From Deinococcus aerolatus (GTDB lineage Bacteria; Deinococcota; Deinococci; Deinococcales; Deinococcaceae), in NCBI RefSeq assembly GCF_014647055.1, contig NZ_BMOL01000014.1, positions 27,673 to 91,672 on the forward strand: a stretch of DNA of 64,000 nt. The letters are read 5' to 3'. Positions 27,384 through 35,397 of this stretch are shown here, piece by piece; the stretch's first letter is position 1; each line of letters opens with the position of its first letter. Below the pieces are notes generated by a model. It was not told the DNA's origin. It searched no databases and saw only the letters and a list, made by a program, of their open reading frames with translations. The position numbers and the translations under genes are program-made.

Positions 27384-27655
27384 AGGTCCAGGTCTCCTTC
27401 GGGCGTCTGAGCATTCAGGCCATCAAGCGTCCGTTGGCCCAGGGCGTGGCGTCGGTCCGTCTCCTGGTGATCAACGTCCACGTCACCGCCCCGCACGTCA
27501 ATGCGGATTACGTCGCCCTCCTTGACCCCTTGGGGCAGACTTGCCAGGCGCCAGTCCTCAAGGGTGCCGTCTGGCAGTTCCACCCGCGCCAACTTCCCCT
27601 CGATGCCGTCGACGGTGACGAGGCTGACGCCTGGATCTTCATGCTCTTCGGCCAT
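27380..27655 (-). CDS. Second DUF3006 protein
   Basis: This encodes 91 residues, closely matching the DUF3006 protein at 19175-19462 (VSLVTVDGIEGKLARVELPD, then LPQGVKEGDVIRIDVRGGDV), with a short deletion in the acidic linker and a diverged N-terminus. ATG 27655 follows TACTTT by 5 nt on the reverse strand, so expression as a leaderless mRNA is likely. Its usual partner is now a truncated remnant, so it may be functionally redundant. It is divergent from the SH3 gene and shares a ~50-bp promoter region with it. Confidence 0.75.
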   Translation of the reverse strand: MAEEHEDPGVSLVTVDGIEGKLARVELPDGTLEDWRLASLPQGVKEGDVIRIDVRGGDVDVDHQETDRRHALGQRTLDGLNAQTPEGDLDL

Positions 27656-27702
27656 ACCGCAAAGTAGCGTACGTCAAAGGCAACCCTGTGTCAGATTGCG
27701 CC

Positions 27703-28095
27703 ATGAGAAGACAATTGACGTTCAGCGCGGCGGCCCTGTTCTTTCTCTTCCTGGCTCCAGCCCAGGCCCACCGCAGTGGCTGTCACCGCTGGCACTCGTG
27801 CCCCAGCGACAGCGGCTCTTACGTCTGCGGTGATCTAGGCTACACCTCAGGCTGCGGGATAACCCAGCAGGTTAGACCCGTATCGATTCCCGCCGCCGCG
27901 CCGCCCGCCGATGACGTCATCCGCTACACCACCACCAATCTCAACCTGCGGGCTGGGCCGGGAGCGGAAACGACGAAAGTAGCCACGCTGGGGAAGGACA
28001 CACGGGTCCGGATGCAGTTCTGTGCATCCGGCTGGTGCAAGGTCAGCGCAGCGCAGGGCGTCGGCTACGTCTCCCAGAAATATTTGAGGCGCTGA
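27703..28095 (+). CDS. Secreted bacterial SH3-domain protein
   Basis: This encodes 130 residues from ATG 27703. A signal peptide (LTFSAAALFFLFLAPAQAH) is followed by a Cys/His-rich HRSGCHRWHSCPSDSGSYVC segment, often paired with Excalibur or nuclease domains in secreted proteins. A C-terminal SH3b domain (TNLNLRAGPGAETTKVATLG, WCKVSAAQGVGYVSQKYL) follows. It probably binds the cell wall. An upstream GTG in frame would destroy the signal peptide, so I reject it. Confidence 0.75.
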   Translation: MRRQLTFSAAALFFLFLAPAQAHRSGCHRWHSCPSDSGSYVCGDLGYTSGCGITQQVRPVSIPAAAPPADDVIRYTTTNLNLRAGPGAETTKVATLGKDTRVRMQFCASGWCKVSAAQGVGYVSQKYLRR

Positions 28096-28273
28096 CGTTC
28101 GCCACTGCTGAGAGTGCGCACCGAGGACGTGCACACCCCCGCCACCCTGACCGCGCTGCTGCAGCCGCATCTGGGAACCGCCGAAGGTGCTCTAGTGCAT
28201 GTCTGACCTTGAGCTCGGTCTGGACCGCGGCCCGGTCAGAGCGCTGTGAGGCCCGCGCAGCCATGCTGGGGGC

Positions 28274-28981
28274 ATGACGTGGGACGGGGTGCAGCGCGTG
28301 ATCCCTGTTGACCTGGGCGCCAGTGACGATGATCTGATCCAGGCCCAGGTGCGCCTGACCGAACGTCTGGCGGCCATCGAGCGGGCCAGCGAGGTGCGTG
28401 AGGCCGAACTGCGGGTGCTGGGGGTGGCCCTGGAGCGCCGGGACGGCGAGACCAAGGGCCACACGGACCGCGTCGCCGCACTGGCCACGCAACTGGCCGA
28501 GGCGCTGTGCTGGTCACCGTCTCAGATCCGGGCCATGCGCTGGGGTGCGTACCTGCACGACATCGGCAAGATCGCCATCCCTGACGAGGTACTGCTCAAG
28601 CCTGGCCGGCTGACCGCCGACGAGTGGACGGTGATGCGCTCGCATGTTGAGGAAGGGCTGCAGATCGTGGCTGCGCTGGGCGAACTACCAGAAGTCACCC
28701 TGCAGGTGGTGCGTGATCACCACGAGCGCTGGAACGGGCAGGGCTACCCGGCGGGCAAGGCGGGCCATGAGATCAGCCTGGCGGGGCGGTTGTTCGCGCT
28801 GTGCGACGTGTACGACGGCCTGATCAGTGAGCGGCCGTACAAGGCAGCCTGGACGCATGAGGCGGCGCTGGCCGAGATTACGGCCCGGGCGGGACAGCAC
28901 TTCGACGCGGTGCTGACCGGGGTGTTCGTGGAACTGCTGGACCGGAAGAAAGAGTCAGCCCGCAGGCCTGGTCTGCTCTGA
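28274..28981 (+). CDS. HD-GYP domain protein
   Basis: This encodes 235 residues. A ~45-residue N-terminal helix precedes the HD-GYP core: LERRDGETKGHTDRVAALA, LHDIGKIAIPDEVLLKPG near residue 95, DHHERWNGQGYPAG (the GYP signature) and CDVYDGLISERPYKAAW. The metal-binding H, HD and HH residues are present, so c-di-GMP phosphodiesterase activity is expected. With no sensor domain of its own, it may work with the adjacent single-domain response regulator (56 bp downstream). A decayed second copy of its 3' end appears at ~29490-29590. Confidence 0.82.
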   Translation: MTWDGVQRVIPVDLGASDDDLIQAQVRLTERLAAIERASEVREAELRVLGVALERRDGETKGHTDRVAALATQLAEALCWSPSQIRAMRWGAYLHDIGKIAIPDEVLLKPGRLTADEWTVMRSHVEEGLQIVAALGELPEVTLQVVRDHHERWNGQGYPAGKAGHEISLAGRLFALCDVYDGLISERPYKAAWTHEAALAEITARAGQHFDAVLTGVFVELLDRKKESARRPGLL

Positions 28982-29036
28982 GGCGACACGCTCGGTCTTC
29001 GCCCCATGGCATGAAGAACGCTTTATTCTCCTCTTG

Positions 29037-29471
29037 ATGACGGCAACCCGACATTACCTCCTGGTGGACGACGCTCCACAAGACCGCTTTCTGGCGCAGG
29101 AAGCGTTTGAGCAGCTGTGCCCGGAAGGCGTGTTGACGTGCGTGGGGAGCGGTATGGAAGCGCTGGACCTGCTGCGCAGCCCGGGGTTTCAGCCGGATGT
29201 GATCCTGCTGGACCTCAACATGCCCGGCATGAGCGGCTTCGAGCTGCTGCGCGTGATGAAGGATGATGCCCGTCTGGCCCACATCCCCGTGGTGATGCTG
29301 TCGACGTCCAACGCTCAGCAGGATGTGAACGAGGCCTACGTCCTGCATGCCAGTTCCTATGTTGTGAAATCTGCCAGCTTTGCTGGCTTTCTGGAACAGC
29401 TTGAAAGGATCTTGCACTACTGGAAACTCAGCCGCACCGTGCACGACGAGGCTTTCGAAGCGAACAGCTGA
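29037..29471 (+). CDS. Single-domain response regulator (Rcp1-like)
   Basis: This encodes 144 residues, a stand-alone receiver domain. Motifs are LLVDDAPQDRFL (acidic pair), the phospho-acceptor Asp in VILLDLNMPGMSG, Ser/Thr in MLSTS and Lys in YVVKSASF. A short C-terminal helix replaces an output domain. This is the CheY/Rcp1 type that relays phosphate from phytochrome-like kinases. ATG 29037 lies 7 nt after the box TATTCT (29024-29029), pointing to a leaderless transcript of its own. Likely partners are the kinase at 62091-63284 or the HD-GYP protein; both are inferences. Confidence 0.85.
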   Translation: MTATRHYLLVDDAPQDRFLAQEAFEQLCPEGVLTCVGSGMEALDLLRSPGFQPDVILLDLNMPGMSGFELLRVMKDDARLAHIPVVMLSTSNAQQDVNEAYVLHASSYVVKSASFAGFLEQLERILHYWKLSRTVHDEAFEANS

Positions 29472-29479
29472 ACAGCGCT

Positions 29480-29600
29480 GACCGGCGGGCTCTTTCCAGG
29501 TTCAGGGCCAGCACTTCGTCTTCGGCGAGTGGAAGGGCTGGACCGGGCGGAAGAGTCAGCCGGCCGGCCTGGTCTGCTCTGAGGCAGCGCGCCCTTCCGG
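29480..29600 (+). pseudogene. Decayed copy of the HD-GYP gene's 3' end
   Basis: The stretch around CAGCACTTCG and onward through AGAGTCAGCC and GGCCTGGTCTGCTCTGAGGC repeats, with changes and gaps, the last ~80 bp of the HD-GYP gene (28895-28985). It therefore looks like the tail of a second HD-GYP copy whose body was deleted after the response regulator duplicated or rearranged. It has no start and no function. Confidence 0.4.
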
Positions 29601-29735
29601 GCACGGCTCCACGAATTCCACGTCCAGCCAGTACTGGGCCTCGTCCCACTGTGCCGGGTTCAATTCCGCACACCACGCGGCCCAGGCGGCGGCCCTGGCC
29701 TCTTCATGGCAGTCCAGGTAGTCAGCGAGAGCGAT
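29556..29735 (-). pseudogene. Small start-less reading frame
   Basis: The reverse strand reads 59 codons with good protein character (ALADYLDCHEEARAAAWAAW, then LNPAQWDEAQYWLDVEFVE) up to a TGA at 29556. No ATG, GTG or TTG opens it near the natural N-terminus; an ATC (29733-29735) follows a TATTCT box by 8 nt. Either the start codon was lost, ATC is used, or it is a gene fragment. Unrecognised family. Confidence 0.3.
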
Positions 29736-29870
29736 TGAGGGTCAGAATAGTGCGGGGCGAAATGGAAAAAGCCCCCACTTGCCCAAGCCGAAATGTCAGG
29801 GGCGGGGCAGGTCATAGGGGGCGCTTCCGATTCAGGCTCAAGACCAGGAGGACGTCTCTCCCTTCTGCCA

Positions 29871-30386
29871 TTACTTGTAGGCCACGGCCTTGGCGCCGTT
29901 GACGACCTGCATCTTCACGTACATGCCATTCTGCGCGTGTTTGCCAACCCGGCACAGAATGAAATACGTGCCCGGACGGTTGGCCATGAACTTGGCGGGA
30001 GCCGCCGTGGCACCGGCGGGTGGGACGATGCTGGTCGCTGCGTCGGGGAAGGCCAGGCGAGCCGTCGCAGGGTTGGCTGGCAGCGTGCTGCCGGCGATCA
30101 CGGCAAAGTCATGCGGCATGCGGCCCGCGTTGTTCAGGTTAACTTCCACGGTCCACCCGAGAGGCACGGTCAGGGTCTTTTCGCCTTTGGCGTCCCCGTT
30201 GTAATTCAGGCCATTATTGTTCATGCCGTGGCCAGCCACGAAGGTCACCCGCACCGTTTTATTGGCGCTGTCGGCCTTGATGGTTGGTGGCATGTCCATG
30301 CCTGTCATGGGCGCCGTGGGCGTTCCGGAGGTCTGAGCAAGGGCGACGGAGGCAAGCAAGAACGCGGCCATCACTGGGCTTCTCAT
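29871..30386 (-). CDS. Exported sulfocyanin-like blue-copper protein
   Basis: This encodes 171 residues: a signal peptide (VMAAFLLASVALAQ), a Met-rich linker (MTGMDMPP) and a cupredoxin domain. Type-1 copper ligands are visible: His in GRMPHDFAVI, then Cys, His and Met in CRVGKHAQNGM (C-x4-H-x4-M). The LNYNGDAKGEKTLTVPLGWTVEV segment matches the sulfocyanin family known from archaeal respiratory chains. It probably carries electrons or copper outside the membrane. An AGAGGG ribosome site precedes the ATG. It stands alone. Confidence 0.75.
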   Translation of the reverse strand: MRSPVMAAFLLASVALAQTSGTPTAPMTGMDMPPTIKADSANKTVRVTFVAGHGMNNNGLNYNGDAKGEKTLTVPLGWTVEVNLNNAGRMPHDFAVIAGSTLPANPATARLAFPDAATSIVPPAGATAAPAKFMANRPGTYFILCRVGKHAQNGMYVKMQVVNGAKAVAYK

Positions 30387-30627
30387 GGTGCCCTCTATTG
30401 TGCTCCTTGAAAATGAAAGCCAAAGTGCTTACCTTACATCCCTCTAAAACTGTATCTGAGATATCAACAACGTCTCTGTATTGAAAGTATGGCCGAAGTC
30501 CGCCAGCATTCACGGTTCCAAGTTCAGCTGAAGCCAGCGCCGGAGCGTGGCCGACGTTGGCGCGGGCAGCCTGGGTCGAGGTGTCTTGAGGTCATGGCAG
30601 CAGGGTTCAGATGCCTAAGTGGGCCCT

Positions 30628-30966
30628 CTACTTACCCCAGACCCGCCAGGCCACAGCCGCCACGGCAACTGAGGCCATCAGCAGCGCCAGCGTGAAGGCG
30701 CCGGTGTCGTTCATGGTGCTGTTGAGTGCCAGTCCGCCGCCCGCACACATGCAGGTGAAGATGGCCACCCAGGCAGGCCAGCGGTCTCCAGCTGGGTCCA
30801 GTTCGTCGTCCATCATCTTGCTGGGCATGTCGTGATCTGCTGGTCCTGCAAGGCCTGCCAGTTCTCTACTGGTGCCAGCCAGTTCTGCGTATTCTCTAGC
30901 CACGCCGCAGCGTAGTGCAGAGGCCGGGACACAATACATCAGTTTGTTTTTGTGCGCGCGGAACAA
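30628..30966 (-). CDS. Small two-helix membrane protein
   Basis: The C-terminal part has two hydrophobic segments (WVAIFTCMCAGGGLAL and FTLALLMASVAVAAVAWRVW), predicting an inner-membrane hairpin. The start is unclear: the longest frame gives 112 residues, but an internal ATG near 30829 (MPSKMMDDELDP) gives a more natural acidic N-terminus of 66 residues. No strong ribosome site or leaderless box decides it. Family unknown. Confidence 0.5.
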   Translation of the reverse strand: MFRAHKNKLMYCVPASALRCGVAREYAELAGTSRELAGLAGPADHDMPSKMMDDELDPAGDRWPAWVAIFTCMCAGGGLALNSTMNDTGAFTLALLMASVAVAAVAWRVWGK

Positions 30967-31061
30967 ACGATAAAGGCCCTCAGCTCATGCCGGAGCCTGA
31001 AACTGGGGGCAGTCAATTGCTTGTCTTGTCCGTTACTTCAGCGGCAAGATCCCTGGCACGC

Positions 31062-31445
31062 TGCCCTTGCTGGCGCGGTAGCCGATCAACACAGGTCTAC
31101 GTCAAAGTTGGCGGGGTGGGACACTGGTTGTGGCGAGCCGCTCTGGAATATGTGGACGTGCTGGAATTTCTTCTTCAGGTGCGCCGTGACATCGCGGCGG
31201 CTAACTTCTATCTCGTCTGCCTGCTGAACGGGTACGGCATCCTGGAGGCTGTTTGCCGATCGGCGCTGGAGCCATGGGGCGGTTATCTAGGAACTGAACG
31301 AGTGTCATAACGCGGAGCACGGGAAGGTCCGTTCCATCGCCGCTGCAACATCAACATGACAGCAGAGCCAAGCCAGCTTTAGACCGGAGCTGCAAACGCA
31401 GGAATTCATCGCGCAGCACATCCGGATCTTAAACATTCACCGCTA
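31062..31445 (+). pseudogene. IS6-like transposase remnant
   Basis: Pieces of an IS6-family DDE transposase are visible in shifting frames: VYVKVGGVGHWLWRAALEY (family: ETYVKVxGxWxYLWRAVDxxG), then VLEFLLQVRRDIAAANFYL (family: LLxxRRDxxAAxxFF), and at the end RSIAAATS...FRPELQTQEFIAQH-type sequence close to the RxxQRFLxxH tail. The first catalytic Asp region and several frames are lost. It lies just upstream of the partition operon. Confidence 0.5.
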
Positions 31446-31598
31446 TACCTGAACGACAAACCCTGTTGCCCGCAGACGCCACAGCACTGTTGCTGTGGCG
31501 AAAGGCGCCCCAGCAGCCTTCGGAAACGGTCCAGACCCAGCTGAAGACCATTGATCAGCATGTACCTCCGAGACGTCTTGTTCACGAGGCAAGTCACT

Positions 31599-31618
31599 GG
31601 GGAACAACGTTGTTCCCC
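31599..31618. promoter_or_regulatory. Perfect 20-bp palindrome upstream of parA
   Basis: GGGGAACAACGTTGTTCCCC is fully self-complementary and lies 70 bp before the parA start. Position and symmetry fit an operator for the Phd-like domain of ParA or a ParB-binding centromere (parS). It differs from the universal chromosomal parS, so a plasmid-specific site is likelier. I saw only one copy in the window. Confidence 0.6.
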
Positions 31619-31687
31619 CTCTCCTCTCCCCCACTGTCTTTTGGGCAAAACGTTGCGCTCGTACCCTGGATTGAGCAAAATACAGAC

Positions 31688-32623
31688 ATGAGCGCAAAAC
31701 CCAAACGGTCTATCCCCATCAGTACTGCGCACACCCAGCTCGGCCAGCAGGTGAAGAATTTGCGCCCAGGCGAACCCGTCACCCTGGCGCGGCATGGCAA
31801 ACCTGTCGCCGGGCTGGTGTCCATTGAGGACTTGCAGACCATTGAAAGTGGCGCGCAGAACACCACCGTTCTGATGGCCTTCAATCATGCGGGCGGCGCG
31901 GCCAAGACCAGCAGCGTGCGCGATATCGGGTACGAACTGACGGAGCTGGGCTACCGGGTGCTGCTGCTGGATATCGATCCCCAGGCCAACCTGACCACGT
32001 GGCTGGGCGTGCACGACGCGCCGGTCGAGCGCAGTCTGCAGCCGGTGCTGGAGGAGTACGCGCCGCTGCCGGAGCCGTACCGGGTCCACGGCATGGACCT
32101 GATCCCCAGCCATCTGGCACTGGCGCGCACAGACGCCCGGCTGCCGGGATACACAAACGCCGAGGGCCGTCTGCGCTCGGCCATCGACGCCGTCCGTGCC
32201 AGCGCAGCCTACGATTTCGTGCTGATTGATCCGCCGCCGAGTTTGGGCAAGCTGACTGCCAACGCGGCGAACGCGGCCGACTGGGTGATCGTGCCGGTGC
32301 CCGCCCGCTACAAGGGCCTAGTGGCGCTGGACGGCCTGCGCGAGATGCTCGGTGAATACACGCGGACCAACCCGCGCCTGCGGGTGGCCATGTATCTGGT
32401 CACCCAGATGGAGAACACGGCGCACAGCAAGGAGACGCATGAGGTCTTCCAGCAGGTGCTGGGTCCAGAGCTGGCAGGACCGCTGACCTACCGCCCCGCC
32501 ATCTACAACCGCTGCCAGCCGATCGGGGAACCAGTGGGCGTCAATGCCCCGAATTCGGAGGCCCGGCGTGAGGTTCAGGCCGTGGTCCAGACGCTGCTTT
32601 CCCGCATCGGGCATAGCGCATGA
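31688..32623 (+). CDS. parA: ParA partition ATPase fused to a Phd/YefM-like N-terminal domain
   Basis: This encodes 311 residues from ATG 31688. Residues ~8-55 (STAHTQLGQQVKNLRPGEPV, then LARHGKPVAGLVSIEDLQ) match the Phd/YefM antitoxin DNA-binding fold. The ATPase follows: P-loop NHAGGAAKTSS near 66-76, LLLDIDPQANLTTWLG (Walker A') and FVLIDPPPSLG (Walker B). The deviant Walker A is unusual: the signature Lys of KGGxxKT is Ala here. The start is weakly supported (CAAAAT 6 nt upstream); longer frames run into the transposase remnant. It forms an operon with parB through a 4-bp ATGA overlap and should segregate this replicon. Confidence 0.88.
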   Translation: MSAKPKRSIPISTAHTQLGQQVKNLRPGEPVTLARHGKPVAGLVSIEDLQTIESGAQNTTVLMAFNHAGGAAKTSSVRDIGYELTELGYRVLLLDIDPQANLTTWLGVHDAPVERSLQPVLEEYAPLPEPYRVHGMDLIPSHLALARTDARLPGYTNAEGRLRSAIDAVRASAAYDFVLIDPPPSLGKLTANAANAADWVIVPVPARYKGLVALDGLREMLGEYTRTNPRLRVAMYLVTQMENTAHSKETHEVFQQVLGPELAGPLTYRPAIYNRCQPIGEPVGVNAPNSEARREVQAVVQTLLSRIGHSA

Positions 32624-33516
32624 GCCGCAAGCTCAGCGCCGGTATGCAAGCTGCCCTCAAGCGCACGCAGGCCGTTCACGAAGATATCCAGAGTGTGCAG
32701 CGCAGCCGTCCGCCCATGCAATACGTGGCGCTTGAGGACCTACGGCCCTCGCCCTTCCAGGCGCGAATGGACCTGCATGATCTCGATAGCCTGGCTCAGG
32801 ACATCGCAGCCAACGGCGTCCTGCAACCCCTGCTGGCCCGGCCTTTGCCAGACGGTCTGGAGCTGATCGCAGGCGAGCGGCGCTGGCGGGCGGCCGGACG
32901 CGCGGGTCTGTCCGAGGTGCCGGTGATCGTGCGGGACGCCACGGACGAGCAGGCGCGGCTGTACGGACTGCGCGAGAATCTGGAGCGCCAGGACCTGAAC
33001 GCCTATGAGGTGGCCAGCGTGGCCCTGACCCTGATGGGTCTGAGTCTGGGTCAGTCGCCGGAGCAGGTGAGGTCACAGCTCACGGGCCGGGGAGAGCCGT
33101 CGGCCGAGGTCAGCGCCGCCCTTGAGGAGGCGCTGGGCGTCCTGGGACGGGATTTGACGCGTCTGAGCTTTGCCAAGCACTACCTGCCGCTCCTGGACTT
33201 GCCCGCGGAACTGCGGGCGGCCATTCAGCGGGGCGCGCCCTTTAATGCTGTACGACTGCTGCGGCGGGCGAGCCGTGACCAGCAGGCCGAGTGGCTGCCC
33301 CGGGTCGAGTCCGGGGAGTGGGGGGTGCGCGATGTGGAGGCCGCGCTGCTGGCAGGACGGAGTGCACCGACGCCCCTGGAACAGGGTGACCTGGCCCAGG
33401 AGACACGGCGGGTCTTGAAGCTGGCCGCGCCGCGCCGGGTGGAGGCGCTGGACGCCCGTAAACAGACTCGACTGAGGAAATTGTTGCAGGAGGTTGAGCA
33501 GCTTCTCAAGGAGTAA
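32620..33516 (+). CDS. parB: ParB centromere-binding protein
   Basis: This encodes 298 residues. The ParB/Spo0J N-domain is clear: [25 protein letters not shown], the [11 protein letters not shown]-binding box and [13 protein letters not shown]. The middle should hold the HTH and the last ~60 residues the dimerisation domain. As a CTP switch it would load at a parS-like site and activate ParA. The start overlaps parA by ATGA, so translation is coupled. It converges with the recombinase gene downstream. Confidence 0.9.
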   Translation: MSRKLSAGMQAALKRTQAVHEDIQSVQRSRPPMQYVALEDLRPSPFQARMDLHDLDSLAQDIAANGVLQPLLARPLPDGLELIAGERRWRAAGRAGLSEVPVIVRDATDEQARLYGLRENLERQDLNAYEVASVALTLMGLSLGQSPEQVRSQLTGRGEPSAEVSAALEEALGVLGRDLTRLSFAKHYLPLLDLPAELRAAIQRGAPFNAVRLLRRASRDQQAEWLPRVESGEWGVRDVEAALLAGRSAPTPLEQGDLAQETRRVLKLAAPRRVEALDARKQTRLRKLLQEVEQLLKE

Positions 33517-33581
33517 CAGGGGAGAGGGGCGGCGCAACGTCGGTTACGGGACAGCCACGCCCGAGGGGTATGCCTGTACCC

Positions 33582-34550
33582 TTACCAGTCACCCACGGGC
33601 TTCTTGCGGCCGGCCCGCGCGTAGTCCACGTAGATCTCGCTGCTGTCGACGGTGCGGTGGCGCAGGTGGTCGCGCACGGCCAGCAGGTCCCCACTTTCGC
33701 TGTAGATCCGGGTGCCTGCGCTGTGGCGCAGCCCGTGTACTTCGCGGCCTCCATAGCGTACCCCTGCCTCCTGGCACAGCCGCCTGAGGGCGTTCTCCAC
33801 GCTCTGACGGGTATGGATGCTCAGCACCTGAGGGCCATAATTGGGCGTCGCGGCCAGCCACGTGCGTAGCGCCCTGACCGCAGTAGGGGAGAGGGCCACC
33901 TCCTGACGACGCTGCCGCTTGCCAGTTACCGTCAGGTAGGGTTCGGGCGCGTCTAAATGCAAGTCCTTTCTCAGCAGCGTCGTCATCTCCGTCGCCCGCA
34001 ATCCCACGTGCGCGCCCAGGACGACGATCACCGCGTCCTGAACTCCCGCATGCCGGAGCAGCAACGCCACATCCTCGGTGGAGTAGGGTTTGCGCTTTTC
34101 CCACCGGGGTACTGGATCGCTGGCGGCCCGCACGTCCAGGAAGGGCGCTGCCTCGCAGGCCCCGGTCCAGCGGAGGGCCGCGTACAGGGCCTTGCCCGCG
34201 CTCAGGCGCACGCGCACGCTGCTGGGGGCCAGGCCCGCGCCTTCCAGGTGCCGGACGTACCGGAAGCCCGCGTTTGGTCCGGGACGGAGCAGACTGACGC
34301 CTGCCGGACTGGCCCAGGCCAGAAAGGTGTCGAGGCCCGTGCGGTAGGCCTCCAGGGTGTTGACGCTCACGCGCGCGCCCCGCCCCCCGCGCGTCACCAG
34401 ATACGCCTCGAGCAACGCCCATAATCCCTCGGCGTCTGTGTCGCGGGCCGCCCGCAACGCGGCCTTCTTCAGGCTATCCGGATCCAGGTGAGCTACTCGG
34501 TCGGCGCGGCCCTGGAGGTCGAGGTTGGCGGCCATCAGCTCCAGGCTCAT
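33582..34550 (-). CDS. XerC/D-like tyrosine recombinase of the replicon
   Basis: This encodes 322 residues. The N-terminal SAM-like core-binding domain (VSVNTLEAYRTGLDTFLAWA) is followed by the catalytic domain: Arg in GLRATEMTTLL, Lys in TGKRQRRQEV, HGLRHSAGTR (H-x2-R), the second His in LRHRTVDSS and the nucleophile Tyr in EIYVDYA. ATG 34550 follows TACCAT by 6 nt (leaderless type), so I prefer it to the ATG 5 codons upstream. Between parB and higBA it probably resolves replicon dimers. It shares architecture with the recombinase at 42685-43629, but identity is low. Confidence 0.85.
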   Translation of the reverse strand: MSLELMAANLDLQGRADRVAHLDPDSLKKAALRAARDTDAEGLWALLEAYLVTRGGRGARVSVNTLEAYRTGLDTFLAWASPAGVSLLRPGPNAGFRYVRHLEGAGLAPSSVRVRLSAGKALYAALRWTGACEAAPFLDVRAASDPVPRWEKRKPYSTEDVALLLRHAGVQDAVIVVLGAHVGLRATEMTTLLRKDLHLDAPEPYLTVTGKRQRRQEVALSPTAVRALRTWLAATPNYGPQVLSIHTRQSVENALRRLCQEAGVRYGGREVHGLRHSAGTRIYSESGDLLAVRDHLRHRTVDSSEIYVDYARAGRKKPVGDW

Positions 34551-34624
34551 GGCCGCATGGTACACGCAAGAAAAGAAAAGGCCTCCAGATGAGTGAAGGC
34601 TGGGATGGATAGGCTGCGCGCTGT

Positions 34625-35050
34625 TCAGCCGAGGAAAACAGTGGGAGGCACTTTGAAGATTTCAGCTAATTGCTTGATCAGGTCCGTGGTGTAGGCCACG
34701 CGCCCGTGGATCAGGCGGCTGACCGTGCTCTGGTTCACTCCTAAACGCGTGGCCAGCTCCTGCTGCTGGACACCCTGCTGGTCCATCAGAAAGTCGAGCA
34801 TGTCGCCCGGCTTGCTGGCCGGGGTCGGATAGGCCTCGGCCTCATACTCGGCGATGTGCTGGATCAGGGTGGCATACACGGCGGCGAGTGGGTGCCGGGC
34901 GTCGCCGCCGATCAGGTGGCCCATCTGTTCTTCTGCATTGAGGGCAAACTCCAGATGTTCGTCGCTCCTGATAGGCCCCAGCAGGTTGCGGGACGCTTCC
35001 GGGAGTTCAGCCAGGGCGGCCACTGCGCGGTCAATCTCACTGTGTTTCAT
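34625..35050 (-). CDS. higA: HigA-type antitoxin
   Basis: This encodes 141 residues from ATG 35050, which has a GGAGGAGG ribosome site; a longer frame starting at 35083 lacks one. The C-terminal HTH is typical XRE: QQELATRLGVNQSTVSRLIHGRVAYTTDLIKQLAEIF. The N-terminal ~80 residues form the helical toxin-binding part, as in COG5499-type HigA. It neutralises the adjacent toxin and represses the operon, most likely at the long inverted repeat 35408-35440. Toxin-first order is characteristic of higBA. Confidence 0.82.
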   Translation of the reverse strand: MKHSEIDRAVAALAELPEASRNLLGPIRSDEHLEFALNAEEQMGHLIGGDARHPLAAVYATLIQHIAEYEAEAYPTPASKPGDMLDFLMDQQGVQQQELATRLGVNQSTVSRLIHGRVAYTTDLIKQLAEIFKVPPTVFLG

Positions 35051-35108
35051 GATTGTGCGTACCTCCTCCAAGGCATTGCCCATCTGGAGCCGCTTTTCCG
35101 TTCGGCTT

Positions 35109-35393
35109 TCACGGTTTCCAGCGGTCGTACTCCGAATGCCTCATGAACTCCTTGACCCTAATTTTTCTGAAGGTGAAATCCACGGTGGTGATCAGACGGA
35201 AGTGATTTCCTTTGATGTTGAACACGATGTACTCAGGCCCAACCCAGCTGGCAGTGGGAAAGACGGCCCGCACGTCCGCGAACGAAGTGAACTCCGCTTT
35301 GCTGGCAAGGTCGAACCAGGCAAGGAGGGCGACATGCGCTTCAGGGTATTGGGCTGCGAATTGGAGCAGCGTCTTTTTCGCGAGCACGTTCAT
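35109..35393 (-). CDS. higB: HigB-type mRNA interferase toxin
   Basis: This encodes 94 residues matching the HigB_toxin family: VLAKKTLLQFAAQYPEAHVAL, LLAWFDLASKAEFTSFADVR, YIVFNIKGNHFRLITTVDF and KEFMRHSEYDRW at the end, with the family's conserved N-x-GN-x-Y/F-RL and His-x2-YD residues. Such toxins cleave translating mRNA. Being first in the operon and next to partition genes, it should serve replicon maintenance. A -10 box TAGACT and a -35 box TTGCAT 17 bp apart lie just upstream. Confidence 0.83.
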   Translation of the reverse strand: MNVLAKKTLLQFAAQYPEAHVALLAWFDLASKAEFTSFADVRAVFPTASWVGPEYIVFNIKGNHFRLITTVDFTFRKIRVKEFMRHSEYDRWKP

Positions 35394-35397
35394 CCCG

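Noticed and set aside
31466..31687. N-terminal extension of ParA by ~74 codons
   Set aside because: It would read through the transposase remnant and the 20-bp palindrome, and the Phd-like domain starts naturally at ATG 31688.
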